Source of the DNA: Pseudomonadota bacterium
GTDB lineage: Bacteria; Pseudomonadota; Gammaproteobacteria; Pseudomonadales; Oceanobacteraceae
Assembly (NCBI GenBank): GCA_030145845.1
Contig: JAIXHJ010000004.1
Coordinates: forward strand, 1-64,000
Length of the DNA stretch: 64,000 nucleotides
Direction of reading: 5' to 3'
Shown: positions 36,090 to 45,149 of the stretch, one piece after another
Numbering within the stretch: position 1 is the first letter of the stretch
Layout: each line of letters starts with the position of its first letter
Notes under the pieces: model-generated
What the model was told of the DNA's origin: nothing
Seen by the model: only the letters and a program-made list of their open reading frames with translations
Databases searched by the model: none
Translations under genes and position numbers: made by a program

Positions 36090-37419
36090 ATTCGCTGGCG
36101 CCAGCCGTCACTATCCGGTCACGCCCCTCATGCTTGGCCTGGTACAGGGCCTGATCGGCAACTTCCAGCACCTGATCCACCGACATCCCCGGCAGGCAGC
36201 GTGTCACACCGGCAGAAAAGGTATAACTGAATTCTTCATACGGCTGGTTGTCACGCAGATAATCCGCCACTTTTTGCAACGCCGTCACCGCCAGTGGCAG
36301 ACTGGTTTCCGGCAGAATCACCAGATATTCCTCCCCTCCCAGACGCCCGGCCAGATCCCCTTCCCGCAGTGTGCGTTTCAGTATCAGGGCAAAATGGCGG
36401 ATAACACGGTCTCCGGCAGCATGACCAAAGCCATCATTGATGCGCTTGAAAAAATCCAGATCCAGCAATGCCACGCACAGGCGGTTGCCATAACGCTGGC
36501 AACGTAGCACCTCCTCCTCCAGCCGGCGCAGGGATTCACGGCGGTTGGCCAGTGATGTCAGCGGATCGCGGGTCACCAGATTGCGCACCACCCGCCCACG
36601 ACGGATACGCGATTCCACCGCGTACAGCAGATCGAGAGGATTCACTGGTTTACTGAGAAAAACATCGGCGCCGGTACACATGGCATGCATCTGCACCTGC
36701 GGACTGATTTCATTGGAAAGAAAAACGATGGGCACGCTGATCAGGGTTTCCTGCTGGCGGATAACACCGGCCAGTTCCTGACCATTCACCGACGGCATAT
36801 ACAGATCCAGCAGGATCAGATCAGGAATATTATTCTGCAGATAAGGCATCAGATCCTGCTGCGCATCGGAAATAGCCGTCACCAGAAAACCAGCCTCTTC
36901 CAGGGTTGATTTCAGATAACTGCCTACCGATGGCTGATCATCAATCACCAGCACCTGATACGGATCTTTTTCATAACGCTCGGTCAGTGAGGCCAGCTCG
37001 TCCAGCACCTGGTCATCATTCACCGGCGTGGCAATAAACGCCGTCGCCCCCATACGGATCGCGGTAATACGTTCATCCAGACCGTTGGCAGAACTGATGG
37101 CGATCACCGGCAGGTGCACGCTCTGACGTGCCAGCTGCAGCATCCGTGTACGCTGCTTGTCTGATAACACATCCAGATTCACAATCAGGGCGCAGGTGTT
37201 ATTGCCCTCATGGGTCAGCAGGTGGGAAATGGATTCCACTTCCTTCAGGCGATAACCGGCATGACGGATTTTATCCGCCAGCGATCCGGGCAGTGAGTCG
37301 GTGCCGAACGCCAGCACCGTCACCGGCTCACCCGGGCGGTAATCCGGAATACGCCGGCTCACCAGTGATATTTCGGTTAACAGCCGGTCGATACCCGGAT
37401 TGTTCATTTCATCGGCCAT
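36088..37419 (-). CDS. Two-receiver diguanylate cyclase (PleD-like)
   Basis: The 443 residues comprise a degenerate first receiver (about 30-145), a second receiver with phospho-acceptor Asp in LILLDLYMP and a downstream Lys (FLSKPVNP), then a GGDEF domain. The active site reads GGEEY and an inhibitory RxxD site (REGD) lies five residues before it, so c-di-GMP synthesis with product inhibition is expected. GAGG lies upstream of the ATG at 37419. It sits between nirBD and nasA, where other bacteria may carry nasST; whether it responds to nitrogen status is unknown. Confidence 0.87.
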   Translation of the reverse strand: MADEMNNPGIDRLLTEISLVSRRIPDYRPGEPVTVLAFGTDSLPGSLADKIRHAGYRLKEVESISHLLTHEGNNTCALIVNLDVLSDKQRTRMLQLARQSVHLPVIAISSANGLDERITAIRMGATAFIATPVNDDQVLDELASLTERYEKDPYQVLVIDDQPSVGSYLKSTLEEAGFLVTAISDAQQDLMPYLQNNIPDLILLDLYMPSVNGQELAGVIRQQETLISVPIVFLSNEISPQVQMHAMCTGADVFLSKPVNPLDLLYAVESRIRRGRVVRNLVTRDPLTSLANRRESLRRLEEEVLRCQRYGNRLCVALLDLDFFKRINDGFGHAAGDRVIRHFALILKRTLREGDLAGRLGGEEYLVILPETSLPLAVTALQKVADYLRDNQPYEEFSYTFSAGVTRCLPGMSVDQVLEVADQALYQAKHEGRDRIVTAGASE

Positions 37420-37523
37420 TCAGGCACCTCAGAATGCATCTGCTCTTTCAGTGTAGCAACGAACACGCGGGGCGTGGCCGTTAGCTGTACTGTGCGCTGC
37501 AACGGCCCTGCCGGCTGCAGTCA

Positions 37524-37540
37524 GGCACCAATTGCGTGCA
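37524..37540 (+). promoter_or_regulatory. NtrC-like enhancer site upstream of nasA
   Basis: GGCAC-N7-GTGCA dyad, matching the NtrC pattern, about 55 bases upstream of the nasA sigma-54 -24 element. Confidence 0.65.
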
Positions 37541-37593
37541 GAAATTCCGCACAAATACCACGTCAGACGGTATTTACGCCGCTTTTACCGTGT

Positions 37594-37609
37594 TGGCATC
37601 GCTTTTGTA
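37594..37609 (+). promoter_or_regulatory. Sigma-54 promoter of nasA-cobA
   Basis: TGGCAT-N5-TTGTA with GG and GT spaced as -24/-12. The predicted start near 37620 leaves a leader of about 130 bases before the nasA ATG. Confidence 0.75.
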
Positions 37610-37619
37610 TAAAGAGAAT

Positions 37620-37739
37620 GGTCGGAGCCGCGATCACCTTCCCGCGCTCCACGGCATCAGTGCTGATGCCAGACATTATCGTGTTGTGCAAAACAGAGCA
37701 TTGGCGCTCACAGGTTTTACCTGTGAGCGCTTTTTTTTT
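37620..37739 (+). promoter_or_regulatory. ANTAR-type antitermination leader of nasA
   Basis: Contains an imperfect first hairpin (37624-37650), then GGCATC-AGTGCT-GATGCC (37653-37670), whose six-base loop has A at position 1 and G at position 4, the hallmark read by NasR/NasT ANTAR proteins. An intrinsic terminator follows. The first hairpin does not show a canonical hexaloop. The predicted control is antitermination when nitrate or nitrite is present. Confidence 0.7.
37704..37739 (+). terminator. Leader terminator upstream of nasA
   Basis: A 12-bp perfect stem (GCGCTCACAGGT/ACCTGTGAGCGC) with a 3-base loop, followed by T9, only 12 bases before the nasA ATG. In this position it can only be useful as an attenuator. 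Confidence 0.9.
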
Positions 37740-37751
37740 GGGTGAAAGAAA

Positions 37752-40448
37752 ATGGCAACAGCAGCGGCTTCCCGCACAGACAGAGAGAAACAACGCGTGC
37801 TCACGCAGACAACCTGCCCTTATTGCGGTGTCGGCTGCGGTATTTCAGTGCGGCAGGACAGCCACACCGTACTGCCGGTGAAAGGCACTGCCGACCATCC
37901 CGCCAACCTGGGCCGTCTGTGCGTCAAGGGCTCGGCACTGCAGGAAACATTAAGCGTCGGCGGCCGGCTGCTGTATCCGCATCTGCACGGTGAACGTGTC
38001 AGCTGGGATCAGGCCCTGACCACCGTCAGTGACACACTGCAGAAGGTTGTACGTGAACACGGCCCACAGGCTGTTGCCTTTTATGGCGCCGGACAGATGC
38101 TCACCGAAGATTATTATGTAGCCAATAAACTGATGAAAGGATTTATCGGTTGCGCCAACATGGATACCAATTCCCGCCTGTGTATGGCGTCAGCCGTGGC
38201 GTCCTATAAACGCGCCTTCGGCAGCGACACCGTTCCTGGCTGTTATGACGACCTTGAGTGTGCCGACCTGATGGTACTGGTCGGTTCCAACACCGCCTGG
38301 GCCCACCCGGTTATTTATCAGCGCATTGCCGCCGCCAAAAAACGCCGGCCACAGATGAAAGTCGTCGTCATTGACCCGCGCCGTACCGCCACCTGTGATA
38401 TTGCCGACCTGCATCTGGCGCTCCGCCCCGGCAGCGATGCTCTGCTGTTCTGCAGTATGCTGGCCTGGCTGCACGACCGCGGCTGTCTGGATAACGACTT
38501 TATCCGCACCCACACCCATGGCCTTGACGAAGCCCTGTATGCGGCCGGAAAAGATTTTATCAGTCTGCATAAACTGAGTGACCAGCTGGATATTCCCCTG
38601 TCTGACCTGTCACTGTTTTTTGACTGGTTTGCTGCCACCGAGCGGACCGTAACCCTGTATTCCCAGGGAATTAATCAGAGTGCCAGCGGCACCGATAAAG
38701 GCAATGCCATCATCAATCTGCACCTTGCGACCGGCCGTATCGGTAAACCCGGTGCCACACCGTTTTCCATCACCGGCCAGCCCAATGCCATGGGCGGCCG
38801 CGAAGTCGGCGGACTGGCCAACCAGCTGGCTGCGCATATGGACTTTGCACCTGCCGATATCGACCGTGTGCAACGTTTCTGGAATGCCCCGAACATGATC
38901 GGCGGCCCGGGCCTGAAAGCCGTGGATATGTTTCAGGCGGTACGCCGCGGAGAGATTAAATTTCTGTGGATTATGTCCACCAACCCACTGGTCAGCATGC
39001 CCGATGCCGACGCTGTAAAGGAGGCCATGCGTCACTGTGACATGGTGGTCCTGTCAGACTGCATGGCCGATACCGATACCGCTGCCGCCGCACACCTGCT
39101 GCTGCCGGCCGCCACCTGGGGCGAAAAAAACGGCACCGTTACCAATTCAGAGCGGCGGATTTCCCGCCAGCGCAGTTTTCTTTCCCCGCCCGGGGAAGCC
39201 CGTCCGGACTGGTGGGTAATCTGCGAAGTCGCCCGCCGGCTGGGCTATGGCGATGCGTTCAGCTTTTCACATCCGGCGGATATTTTTGCTGAGCATGCGC
39301 GTTTGTCGGCGTTTGAAAATAATGGCAGCCGCGATTTTGACCTCAGTGGTCTCACCCATCTGAGCCGCGAACAATACGATCAGCTGGCTCCGCTGCAGTG
39401 GCCGGTCAACGCACGCTATCCACAGGGGCGCGCACGATTCTTTGACGATGGCCATTTTTATACGCCGGATGGCAAAGCAAGATTTATCAGCGTCAGTCCG
39501 GCATTGCCCACCACAACCGGGGACAGTGACCTGCTGATGAATACCGGCCGCGTACGCGATCACTGGCACACCATGACCCGCACCGGCAAATCACCACGGC
39601 TGGCGCAGCATATTGCTGAACCCTATGCCGAATTCCATACGCAGGATGCGGCACGGAAAAAAATTCACCCCGGTCAGTTAGTCAGAATCAGTAATGGCCG
39701 CGGTGAAATTATTGTGCGGGCAAAAATATCGGCAGCGCAGCGACGCGGAGAAATTTTTGTTCCCATGCACTGGACCAGCCGTTATGCCAGCAACGCGCGC
39801 ATGGGAAAACTGATCAGCGACCGCCGCGACCCGTTGTCCGGGCAGCCGGAATTAAAAATCACCGCGGTCAAAGCCTCACCGTTTCACACCGACTGGCAGG
39901 GTTTTATTCTCAGCCGTACGGAATTAAATGCCCCGGACTGCGCTTACTGGGCGGCCGGTGTCACCACTCAGGGTGTGTATTACGAAACCGCCGGGCACGG
40001 CAGTGCGCAGCAGTGGGCAGACAATATTCAGCAGCAGTATCCGCAGGGCGACTGGCTGACGCTGGACGACAGCCGCCAGCAGCATCACCGCCGTCTGCTG
40101 CTGCGTGATGGCCGCCTGCAGATGGTCATTTTCACCCACCGCCACGAAGCCTTCAGCAACCGCCAATGGCTGCTGCAACGCTTTGACGATCAGCCGCTCA
40201 GCACGGCTGACCGCCGCGCACTGATCAGCGGCCGCAGCGTGGATGCCGAAGACAATGGCGCCATTGTCTGCTCCTGTTTTCAGGTCGGCGACAAACAGAT
40301 CCGTCAGGCGGTGAGCGATGGCTGTCATTCGGTCGCGGCCCTGAGTGAAAAACTGAACTGCGGCAGCAACTGCGGCTCCTGCATTCCTGAAATCAAAGCC
40401 CTGCTGGACAGCACAGAAGCCGCACTGGCAAAGGAGATTCCGTTATGA
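37752..40448 (+). CDS. nasA: Assimilatory nitrate reductase catalytic subunit
   Basis: Reduces nitrate to nitrite in the cytoplasm using Mo-bis-MGD and a [4Fe-4S] cluster. The 898 residues show the N-terminal cluster motif CPYCGVGCGI ... RLCVKGSAL, the Mo-ligand cysteine in NSRLCMASAV and a dinucleotide-binding C-terminal domain. A terminal BFD-like [2Fe-2S] domain (CSCFQVGDKQIRQAV ... CGSNCGSCIPEIK) is typical of the Klebsiella-type enzyme. No separate NasB/NasC electron-donor gene is in the window. Its stop overlaps the cobA start. Controlled by the sigma-54 promoter and leader upstream. Confidence 0.94.
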   Translation: MATAAASRTDREKQRVLTQTTCPYCGVGCGISVRQDSHTVLPVKGTADHPANLGRLCVKGSALQETLSVGGRLLYPHLHGERVSWDQALTTVSDTLQKVVREHGPQAVAFYGAGQMLTEDYYVANKLMKGFIGCANMDTNSRLCMASAVASYKRAFGSDTVPGCYDDLECADLMVLVGSNTAWAHPVIYQRIAAAKKRRPQMKVVVIDPRRTATCDIADLHLALRPGSDALLFCSMLAWLHDRGCLDNDFIRTHTHGLDEALYAAGKDFISLHKLSDQLDIPLSDLSLFFDWFAATERTVTLYSQGINQSASGTDKGNAIINLHLATGRIGKPGATPFSITGQPNAMGGREVGGLANQLAAHMDFAPADIDRVQRFWNAPNMIGGPGLKAVDMFQAVRRGEIKFLWIMSTNPLVSMPDADAVKEAMRHCDMVVLSDCMADTDTAAAAHLLLPAATWGEKNGTVTNSERRISRQRSFLSPPGEARPDWWVICEVARRLGYGDAFSFSHPADIFAEHARLSAFENNGSRDFDLSGLTHLSREQYDQLAPLQWPVNARYPQGRARFFDDGHFYTPDGKARFISVSPALPTTTGDSDLLMNTGRVRDHWHTMTRTGKSPRLAQHIAEPYAEFHTQDAARKKIHPGQLVRISNGRGEIIVRAKISAAQRRGEIFVPMHWTSRYASNARMGKLISDRRDPLSGQPELKITAVKASPFHTDWQGFILSRTELNAPDCAYWAAGVTTQGVYYETAGHGSAQQWADNIQQQYPQGDWLTLDDSRQQHHRRLLLRDGRLQMVIFTHRHEAFSNRQWLLQRFDDQPLSTADRRALISGRSVDAEDNGAIVCSCFQVGDKQIRQAVSDGCHSVAALSEKLNCGSNCGSCIPEIKALLDSTEAALAKEIPL

Positions 40449-41227
40449 ATAACAACAGCACGATGACATGCCGAACCCGTGCAGAAAAATCCTCCGTGTG
40501 GCTGGTCGGCGCGGGCCCCGGCGATCCGGAACTGCTGACCGTCAAAGCCGTGCGCATTCTCAGTCAGGCCGATGCCGTCCTTTATGACAGTCTGATTTCT
40601 CCTCAGATACTGGATCTGCTGCCGCGCCGCTGCACCCGTATTCATACCGGTAAACGCTGCGGTGCCCACAGCATGACGCAGCAGGAAATTAATCAGACAT
40701 TACTGGCGGCTGCGCGCAAATATTCGTGCGTGGTGAGACTGAAAGGTGGCGATCCGTTTATTTTTGGCCGCGGCGGTGAAGAACTGGAATATCTGCACAA
40801 CCATGGTATTGAAGCCTCGGTTATTCCCGGTATTACTGCCGCTGGCGGCTGTGCGGCGGCGGCCGGTATTCCCCTGACCCACCGCGATTACGGCAACGCG
40901 CTGGTGCTGCACAGTGGTCACAGCCGCTTTAACGAATTTTCACCCTGTCAGAACCCCACCCGGGTATTTTATATGGGGCTGCGTCAGGCCGGCCCCATCA
41001 CCGCGCACCTGCTGCAGCAAGGTCTGGATGAGGAGACCCCGGTGGCCCTGATCACCAATGGCACACTGCCGCAACAGCAGGTGCACAAAGGCGTACTGTC
41101 AGATCTGCCCTGGCTGGCTCAGCAGGCACTGTCAGACAGTACCGGCCCGGGGCTGATTTTTGTCGGTGACGTTGCCGCCATGGCCCGCGCCGGCAGCCAG
41201 CACAAAGCCTCGCAGGCAGTAGCCTGA
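40445..41227 (+). CDS. cobA: Uroporphyrinogen-III C-methyltransferase
   Basis: Makes precorrin-2, the precursor of the siroheme needed by NirB. The 260 residues show the SUMT features VGAGPGDPELLTVKA, VRLKGGDPFIFGRGGEE and PGITAAGGCAAAAGIPLTHR. It lacks the CysG dehydrogenase/chelatase domain, so ferrochelation must occur elsewhere. It overlaps nasA by ATGA and is under the same nitrogen control. The N-terminus has about 15 extra residues relative to the fold start. Confidence 0.93.
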   Translation: MNNNSTMTCRTRAEKSSVWLVGAGPGDPELLTVKAVRILSQADAVLYDSLISPQILDLLPRRCTRIHTGKRCGAHSMTQQEINQTLLAAARKYSCVVRLKGGDPFIFGRGGEELEYLHNHGIEASVIPGITAAGGCAAAAGIPLTHRDYGNALVLHSGHSRFNEFSPCQNPTRVFYMGLRQAGPITAHLLQQGLDEETPVALITNGTLPQQQVHKGVLSDLPWLAQQALSDSTGPGLIFVGDVAAMARAGSQHKASQAVA

Positions 41228-41393
41228 TGGAACATTCCGGTCAGGCAGGCATCCGTGAGCCGGGGCTGCCTGCCACCACCAGAGCCGCGGTCACCCTGCT
41301 CAGGCGGAAACTCTGATCTCCGGCAATAATTCCTGCTTTTCTACCCGCTGAAGAATTATCCTGCTGTCCATCAGCGCCGCAGCGCCCTACCAT

Positions 41394-41411
41394 ATTCCCC
41401 ATCTGTGGAAT
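41394..41411. promoter_or_regulatory. Candidate TetR operator
   Basis: ATTCC-N8-GGAAT imperfect palindrome (14 of 18 positions symmetric), 19 bases before the TetR start. Autoregulation is inferred from position. Confidence 0.45.
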
Positions 41412-41430
41412 TAAACGCTGAGAAACCACT

Positions 41431-42099
41431 ATGGAAAGACCCGGCCGTCCCCGGGGCGAGTCTGACAACCGCCAGCAGCTGCTGCAGGCCGCCCGGCAGC
41501 TGTTTACCCGCCTGCCGTATCAGCGTGTTTCCGTGCGCATGGTGGCCCGTGAAGCCGGGGTGGACCCGGCGCTGGTACGCTACTACTTCGGCAGCAAAGG
41601 CGGACTGCTGGAAACCATGCTGCGCGAAACCATTGCGCCGGCCGTGCAGGCATTCCGCCACGCGCTCAGTCAGCCAACCAGCGACACCGATGGTGAGGAT
41701 GAAATTGACCGCCTTATCCGGACTTACTACGAATGTATTTTTATCCCTCAGCCGGAAATGCCACGCATGATGATACGTTTTCTTTCCGACCCCGGTGATG
41801 AGGAGCCCTACCGCATTGCTACCGAGGTGGTGTCATCAGTGATTGAGCTGTCACGCCGCTGGATGCAGCAGAATCTGCACGACAGCGGCCGTCTGCGGCC
41901 GGGAACCGACCCGGATCTCGCCCGCCTGTCGCTGTTCAGCCTGATGATGTTCCCGCTGATTGCCCCGCCGGTCATCACCCGCCAGCTCGGCTTTGAACCC
42001 GGCGCCGCGGTACTTGAACGACTGCGCCTGCATAACCGCCGCCTGCTGCAGAGTGGCATACTCAACCCGGCTGACCCTGCCCGCGGAGATTCCTTATGA
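41431..42099 (+). CDS. TetR/AcrR family regulator
   Basis: A 222-residue repressor-like protein with an N-terminal helix-turn-helix (RVSVRMVAREAGVDPALVRYYFGSK) and a helical ligand domain of the CecR/YbiH-like kind. It overlaps the HlyD-type gene by ATGA and so heads the exporter operon, which it probably regulates. The inducer is unknown. Confidence 0.88.
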   Translation: MERPGRPRGESDNRQQLLQAARQLFTRLPYQRVSVRMVAREAGVDPALVRYYFGSKGGLLETMLRETIAPAVQAFRHALSQPTSDTDGEDEIDRLIRTYYECIFIPQPEMPRMMIRFLSDPGDEEPYRIATEVVSSVIELSRRWMQQNLHDSGRLRPGTDPDLARLSLFSLMMFPLIAPPVITRQLGFEPGAAVLERLRLHNRRLLQSGILNPADPARGDSL

Positions 42100-43067
42100 G
42101 CCGACCTTTTCTGCCACTGGCGACTGCCGCTGTGGCCGCCTTACTGCTGCTGAGCGGCTGTGACGACAACAACAGTGGCCGCGCGATGGGATCACTGGAA
42201 CGGGAGCGCATCACCCTGACCGCACCGGCCAGTGAAGTGATTCAACAGATTCAGGTCCACGAAGGCGACCGGGTCAAAGCCGGCACGGTACTGATGCAGC
42301 TCGACAGTACCCGGGCCAGCGCCGCCGTGGATCAGCAACAGGCACTGACCGCCCAGGCCCGGGCGCGGCTGGCGGAACTGCAGGCCGGCGCCCGGCAGGA
42401 GGAACGGGCCAGTGCCAGCGCACTGGTCGACGGTGCCCGCGCCAGCCTTACCGATGCCCGCCAGCAGCTGCAGCGGGTTCAGGATCTGCGCCGCCAGAAT
42501 ATGGTCGGGCAGGCAGAGCTTGATTCGGCCATCGCCCGCCGCGACAGCGCTGCCGCGGCTCTGGAACAGGCACAGGAGCAATGGCGGCAACTGGATAACG
42601 GCACCCGCCCCGAACAGATTCAGCAGGCTCAGGCCGCCCTCAGCGCGGCGGAAGCCCAGCTGACAGCCAGCCGCAAAACACTCAGCGATCTGACCATCAG
42701 CGCCCCACTGGCCGCCACCGTCGATCTGCTGCCCTGGCACAGCGGTGACCGCATCAGCAGCGGTACGGTGCTGGTCAGTCTGGTCAGTGACAGCGCGCCC
42801 TATGCCCGCGTTTATCTGCCGCAGAATTATCTCACCAGCATTCACAACGGCTCGCTGGTACAGGTAAAAATTGATGGGCTGGAACAGCCACTCAATGGCC
42901 GCGTACGCCATATCCGCAGCCAGCCGGCGTTCACGCCCTACTATGCACTGAATGAACGTGACCGCGCGCGGCTGATGTATCTGACCGATATCGTTTTCGA
43001 CGGCACCGACCTGCAACAGGTTGCAGCACTGCCTACCGGGCGCACACTGGAAGTTCTGCTGCCATGA
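42096..43067 (+). CDS. HlyD-family periplasmic adaptor (YbhG-like), predicted lipoprotein
   Basis: The 323 residues start with a lipoprotein-type signal (LLLLSGC, Cys about 25), followed by a biotinyl-lipoyl half (PASEVIQQIQVHEGDRVKAGTVL), a coiled-coil hairpin of about 110 residues and a beta-barrel domain. It links an inner-membrane ABC transporter to an outer-membrane channel. Overlaps neighbours on both sides by 4 bases. Confidence 0.87.
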   Translation: MSRPFLPLATAAVAALLLLSGCDDNNSGRAMGSLERERITLTAPASEVIQQIQVHEGDRVKAGTVLMQLDSTRASAAVDQQQALTAQARARLAELQAGARQEERASASALVDGARASLTDARQQLQRVQDLRRQNMVGQAELDSAIARRDSAAAALEQAQEQWRQLDNGTRPEQIQQAQAALSAAEAQLTASRKTLSDLTISAPLAATVDLLPWHSGDRISSGTVLVSLVSDSAPYARVYLPQNYLTSIHNGSLVQVKIDGLEQPLNGRVRHIRSQPAFTPYYALNERDRARLMYLTDIVFDGTDLQQVAALPTGRTLEVLLP

Positions 43068-43996
43068 GTGCACTGGCCATAGAAACTCATCAGATGACCC
43101 GTATCTTCGGCCATGGCAAAGAGGCCACCACCGCCGTCGACCATCTGGACCTCGCGGTACCGGCCGGCACCATTTATGGCTTCCTCGGTCCCAACGGCTG
43201 TGGCAAATCCACCTCCATCCGTATGCTGACCGGCCTGCTGCAGCCAAGCGAAGGCGACATTTCGGTGCTGGGCCACAAGCTGCCACGTGATGCCGAAGCC
43301 CTGCGCCCGCAGATCGGCTACATGACGCAGAAATTCTCTCTCTACGATAACCTCAGCGTGGCTGAGAATCTGGACTTTGTCGGCGAGATCTATGGCTTCG
43401 CCGGCCGCCGGCGCAAAGCCCGTACCGAAGAACTGATGCGTCTGTATGATCTCGGCCATCACCGCCGGCAGATGGCCGGCTCCCTCAGTGGCGGCCAGAA
43501 GCAGCGCCTGTCACTGGCTGCCGCCACCCTGCACGAACCCAGCCTGCTGTTTCTCGATGAACCGACCTCCGCGGTCGACCCGGAAAACCGGCGTGAATTC
43601 TGGGAGCATCTGTTCGACCTCAGCAGCAACGGCACCACCATTCTGGTATCCACCCACTACATGGATGAAGCCGAGCGCTGCCATGCCCTCGCCATTCTGG
43701 AAAAAGGCGTCAAACGCGCCGATGGGCCGCCGCAGACCCTGATGCAGGATATGGGGGCCACGGTCATCGAGGTATCCGGCGATGATCTGCGCCAGCTGAA
43801 ACAGACCCTGGTGCAGCAGGATGGCATTCTGTCCGCCGCCCAGCTGGGCACCCGGCTGCGGGTACTGGTCCGCGATCAGATCCGCGAGCCTCAGCAATGG
43901 ATGCGGCAGTTTACCGGCGGGCGGCCGCTGGAAACCGTCAGGCCGAGTCTGGAAGATGTGTTTGTCGTCGCCACCGGAGGCCGCCATGCGGGTTAA
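43064..43996 (+). CDS. ABC exporter ATP-binding protein (YbhF-like, single domain)
   Basis: A 310-residue ATPase with Walker A GPNGCGKSTS, signature LSGGQKQRLSL, Walker B LLFLDEPTSAVD and the H-loop STHYMDEAE. E. coli YbhF has two ATPase domains; this has one. Its 3' end overlaps the permease start by 11 bases. Confidence 0.88.
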   Translation: MSALAIETHQMTRIFGHGKEATTAVDHLDLAVPAGTIYGFLGPNGCGKSTSIRMLTGLLQPSEGDISVLGHKLPRDAEALRPQIGYMTQKFSLYDNLSVAENLDFVGEIYGFAGRRRKARTEELMRLYDLGHHRRQMAGSLSGGQKQRLSLAAATLHEPSLLFLDEPTSAVDPENRREFWEHLFDLSSNGTTILVSTHYMDEAERCHALAILEKGVKRADGPPQTLMQDMGATVIEVSGDDLRQLKQTLVQQDGILSAAQLGTRLRVLVRDQIREPQQWMRQFTGGRPLETVRPSLEDVFVVATGGRHAG

Positions 43997-45149
43997 CGCC
44001 ATGAGCAGCCTGCTGCGGATCCGCGCCATCGTCAGCAAAGAGCTGCGTCAGCTGGCGCGCGACCGCATGACCTTCGGCATGATTGTGATGATTCCACTGA
44101 TGCAGCTGATGCTGTTCGGCTACGCCATCAATACCGACGTACGCCATGTACCCGCCGGCCTGCTGGATCTCAGCCAGAGCAGTTACAGCCGCTACCTGAC
44201 GGCAGCAGCCGAAGCCTCCCAGGCCGTGGATTTCACCCGCGTCTATCACTCCCTGACAGAAGCCGAACAGGCCATTACCCAGGGCGAGGTGAAGGCCGTA
44301 CTGTACCTGCCCGCCGATATGGGCCGGCGCCTGCTGAGTCATGCGGACTTTCCCGGCAATAATGGTTACGCCTATCCGTCGCAGTCGCCCGTACAGCCCG
44401 TGGGCCAGTGGCTGGTGGACGGCTCCGACACCATGGTAGCCGCCAGCCTGCGCGCGCTGCGCAATCTGCCATTCACGGAAGTCGCCGGTCAGGCCTACCG
44501 GCAGCCGGTTCCTCATCTGGCACTGGTGGAATACTTCAATCCGGAACAGCGCAGCGCCGTCAACATCGTCCCCGGTATGCTGGCCATCATTCTGACCATG
44601 ACCATGATTATGTTCACCGCTGCGGCCATCGTGCGCGAGCGCGAGCATGGCAATATGGAGTTTCTGATCAATACCCCGATCCATACCATCGAACTGATGC
44701 TGGGCAAAGTGGTGCCCTATATTCTGGTCGGGCTGATTCAGGTGGTGATTATTCTGCTCATCGGGCATCTGGTATTTCTGGTGCCGATCCGCGGCGGGCT
44801 GATCACCCTGTTCACCGCTGCGCTGCTGTTTATCAGCGCCAGTCTGGCCATTGGTCTGGTGATTTCCACCCTCACCCGCACGCAGCTGCAGGCCATGCAG
44901 ATGACCGTATTCATTCTGATGCCGTCAATTTTATTGTCGGGTTTTATGTTCCCCTACGATGCGATGCCGGAACCGGCTCAGTGGATTGCCGAAGCCCTGC
45001 CGGCCACGCATTTTATGCGTCTGATCCGGGGCATTATCCTGCGCGATGCCAGCCTGACCGGGCAGACCGCCGACATGCTGTGGCTGCTGATGTTTACCCT
45101 TATCGGTCTGGTATTTGCGTCGCGGCGGTTCAAGAAACGGCTGGATTAA
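43986..45149 (+). CDS. ABC-2 exporter permease (YbhS/YbhR-like)
   Basis: A 387-residue permease with one N-terminal membrane helix (MIPLMQLMLFGYAINTDVRH), a large periplasmic domain of about 150 residues and five C-terminal helices including GFMFPYDAMPEPAQWIAEALPATHF. The start at 43986 gives the family N-terminus. YbhGFSR systems carry two permeases; only one is seen here, so a homodimer is likely. The end overlaps a LysR remnant on the other strand. Confidence 0.85.
   Translation: MRVNAMSSLLRIRAIVSKELRQLARDRMTFGMIVMIPLMQLMLFGYAINTDVRHVPAGLLDLSQSSYSRYLTAAAEASQAVDFTRVYHSLTEAEQAITQGEVKAVLYLPADMGRRLLSHADFPGNNGYAYPSQSPVQPVGQWLVDGSDTMVAASLRALRNLPFTEVAGQAYRQPVPHLALVEYFNPEQRSAVNIVPGMLAIILTMTMIMFTAAAIVREREHGNMEFLINTPIHTIELMLGKVVPYILVGLIQVVIILLIGHLVFLVPIRGGLITLFTAALLFISASLAIGLVISTLTRTQLQAMQMTVFILMPSILLSGFMFPYDAMPEPAQWIAEALPATHFMRLIRGIILRDASLTGQTADMLWLLMFTLIGLVFASRRFKKRLD

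Noticed and set aside
37624..37650. Canonical first ANTAR hexaloop in the nasA leader
   Set aside because: The stem has a bulge and a loop of about ten bases without A1/G4 spacing; only the second hairpin fits the rule.
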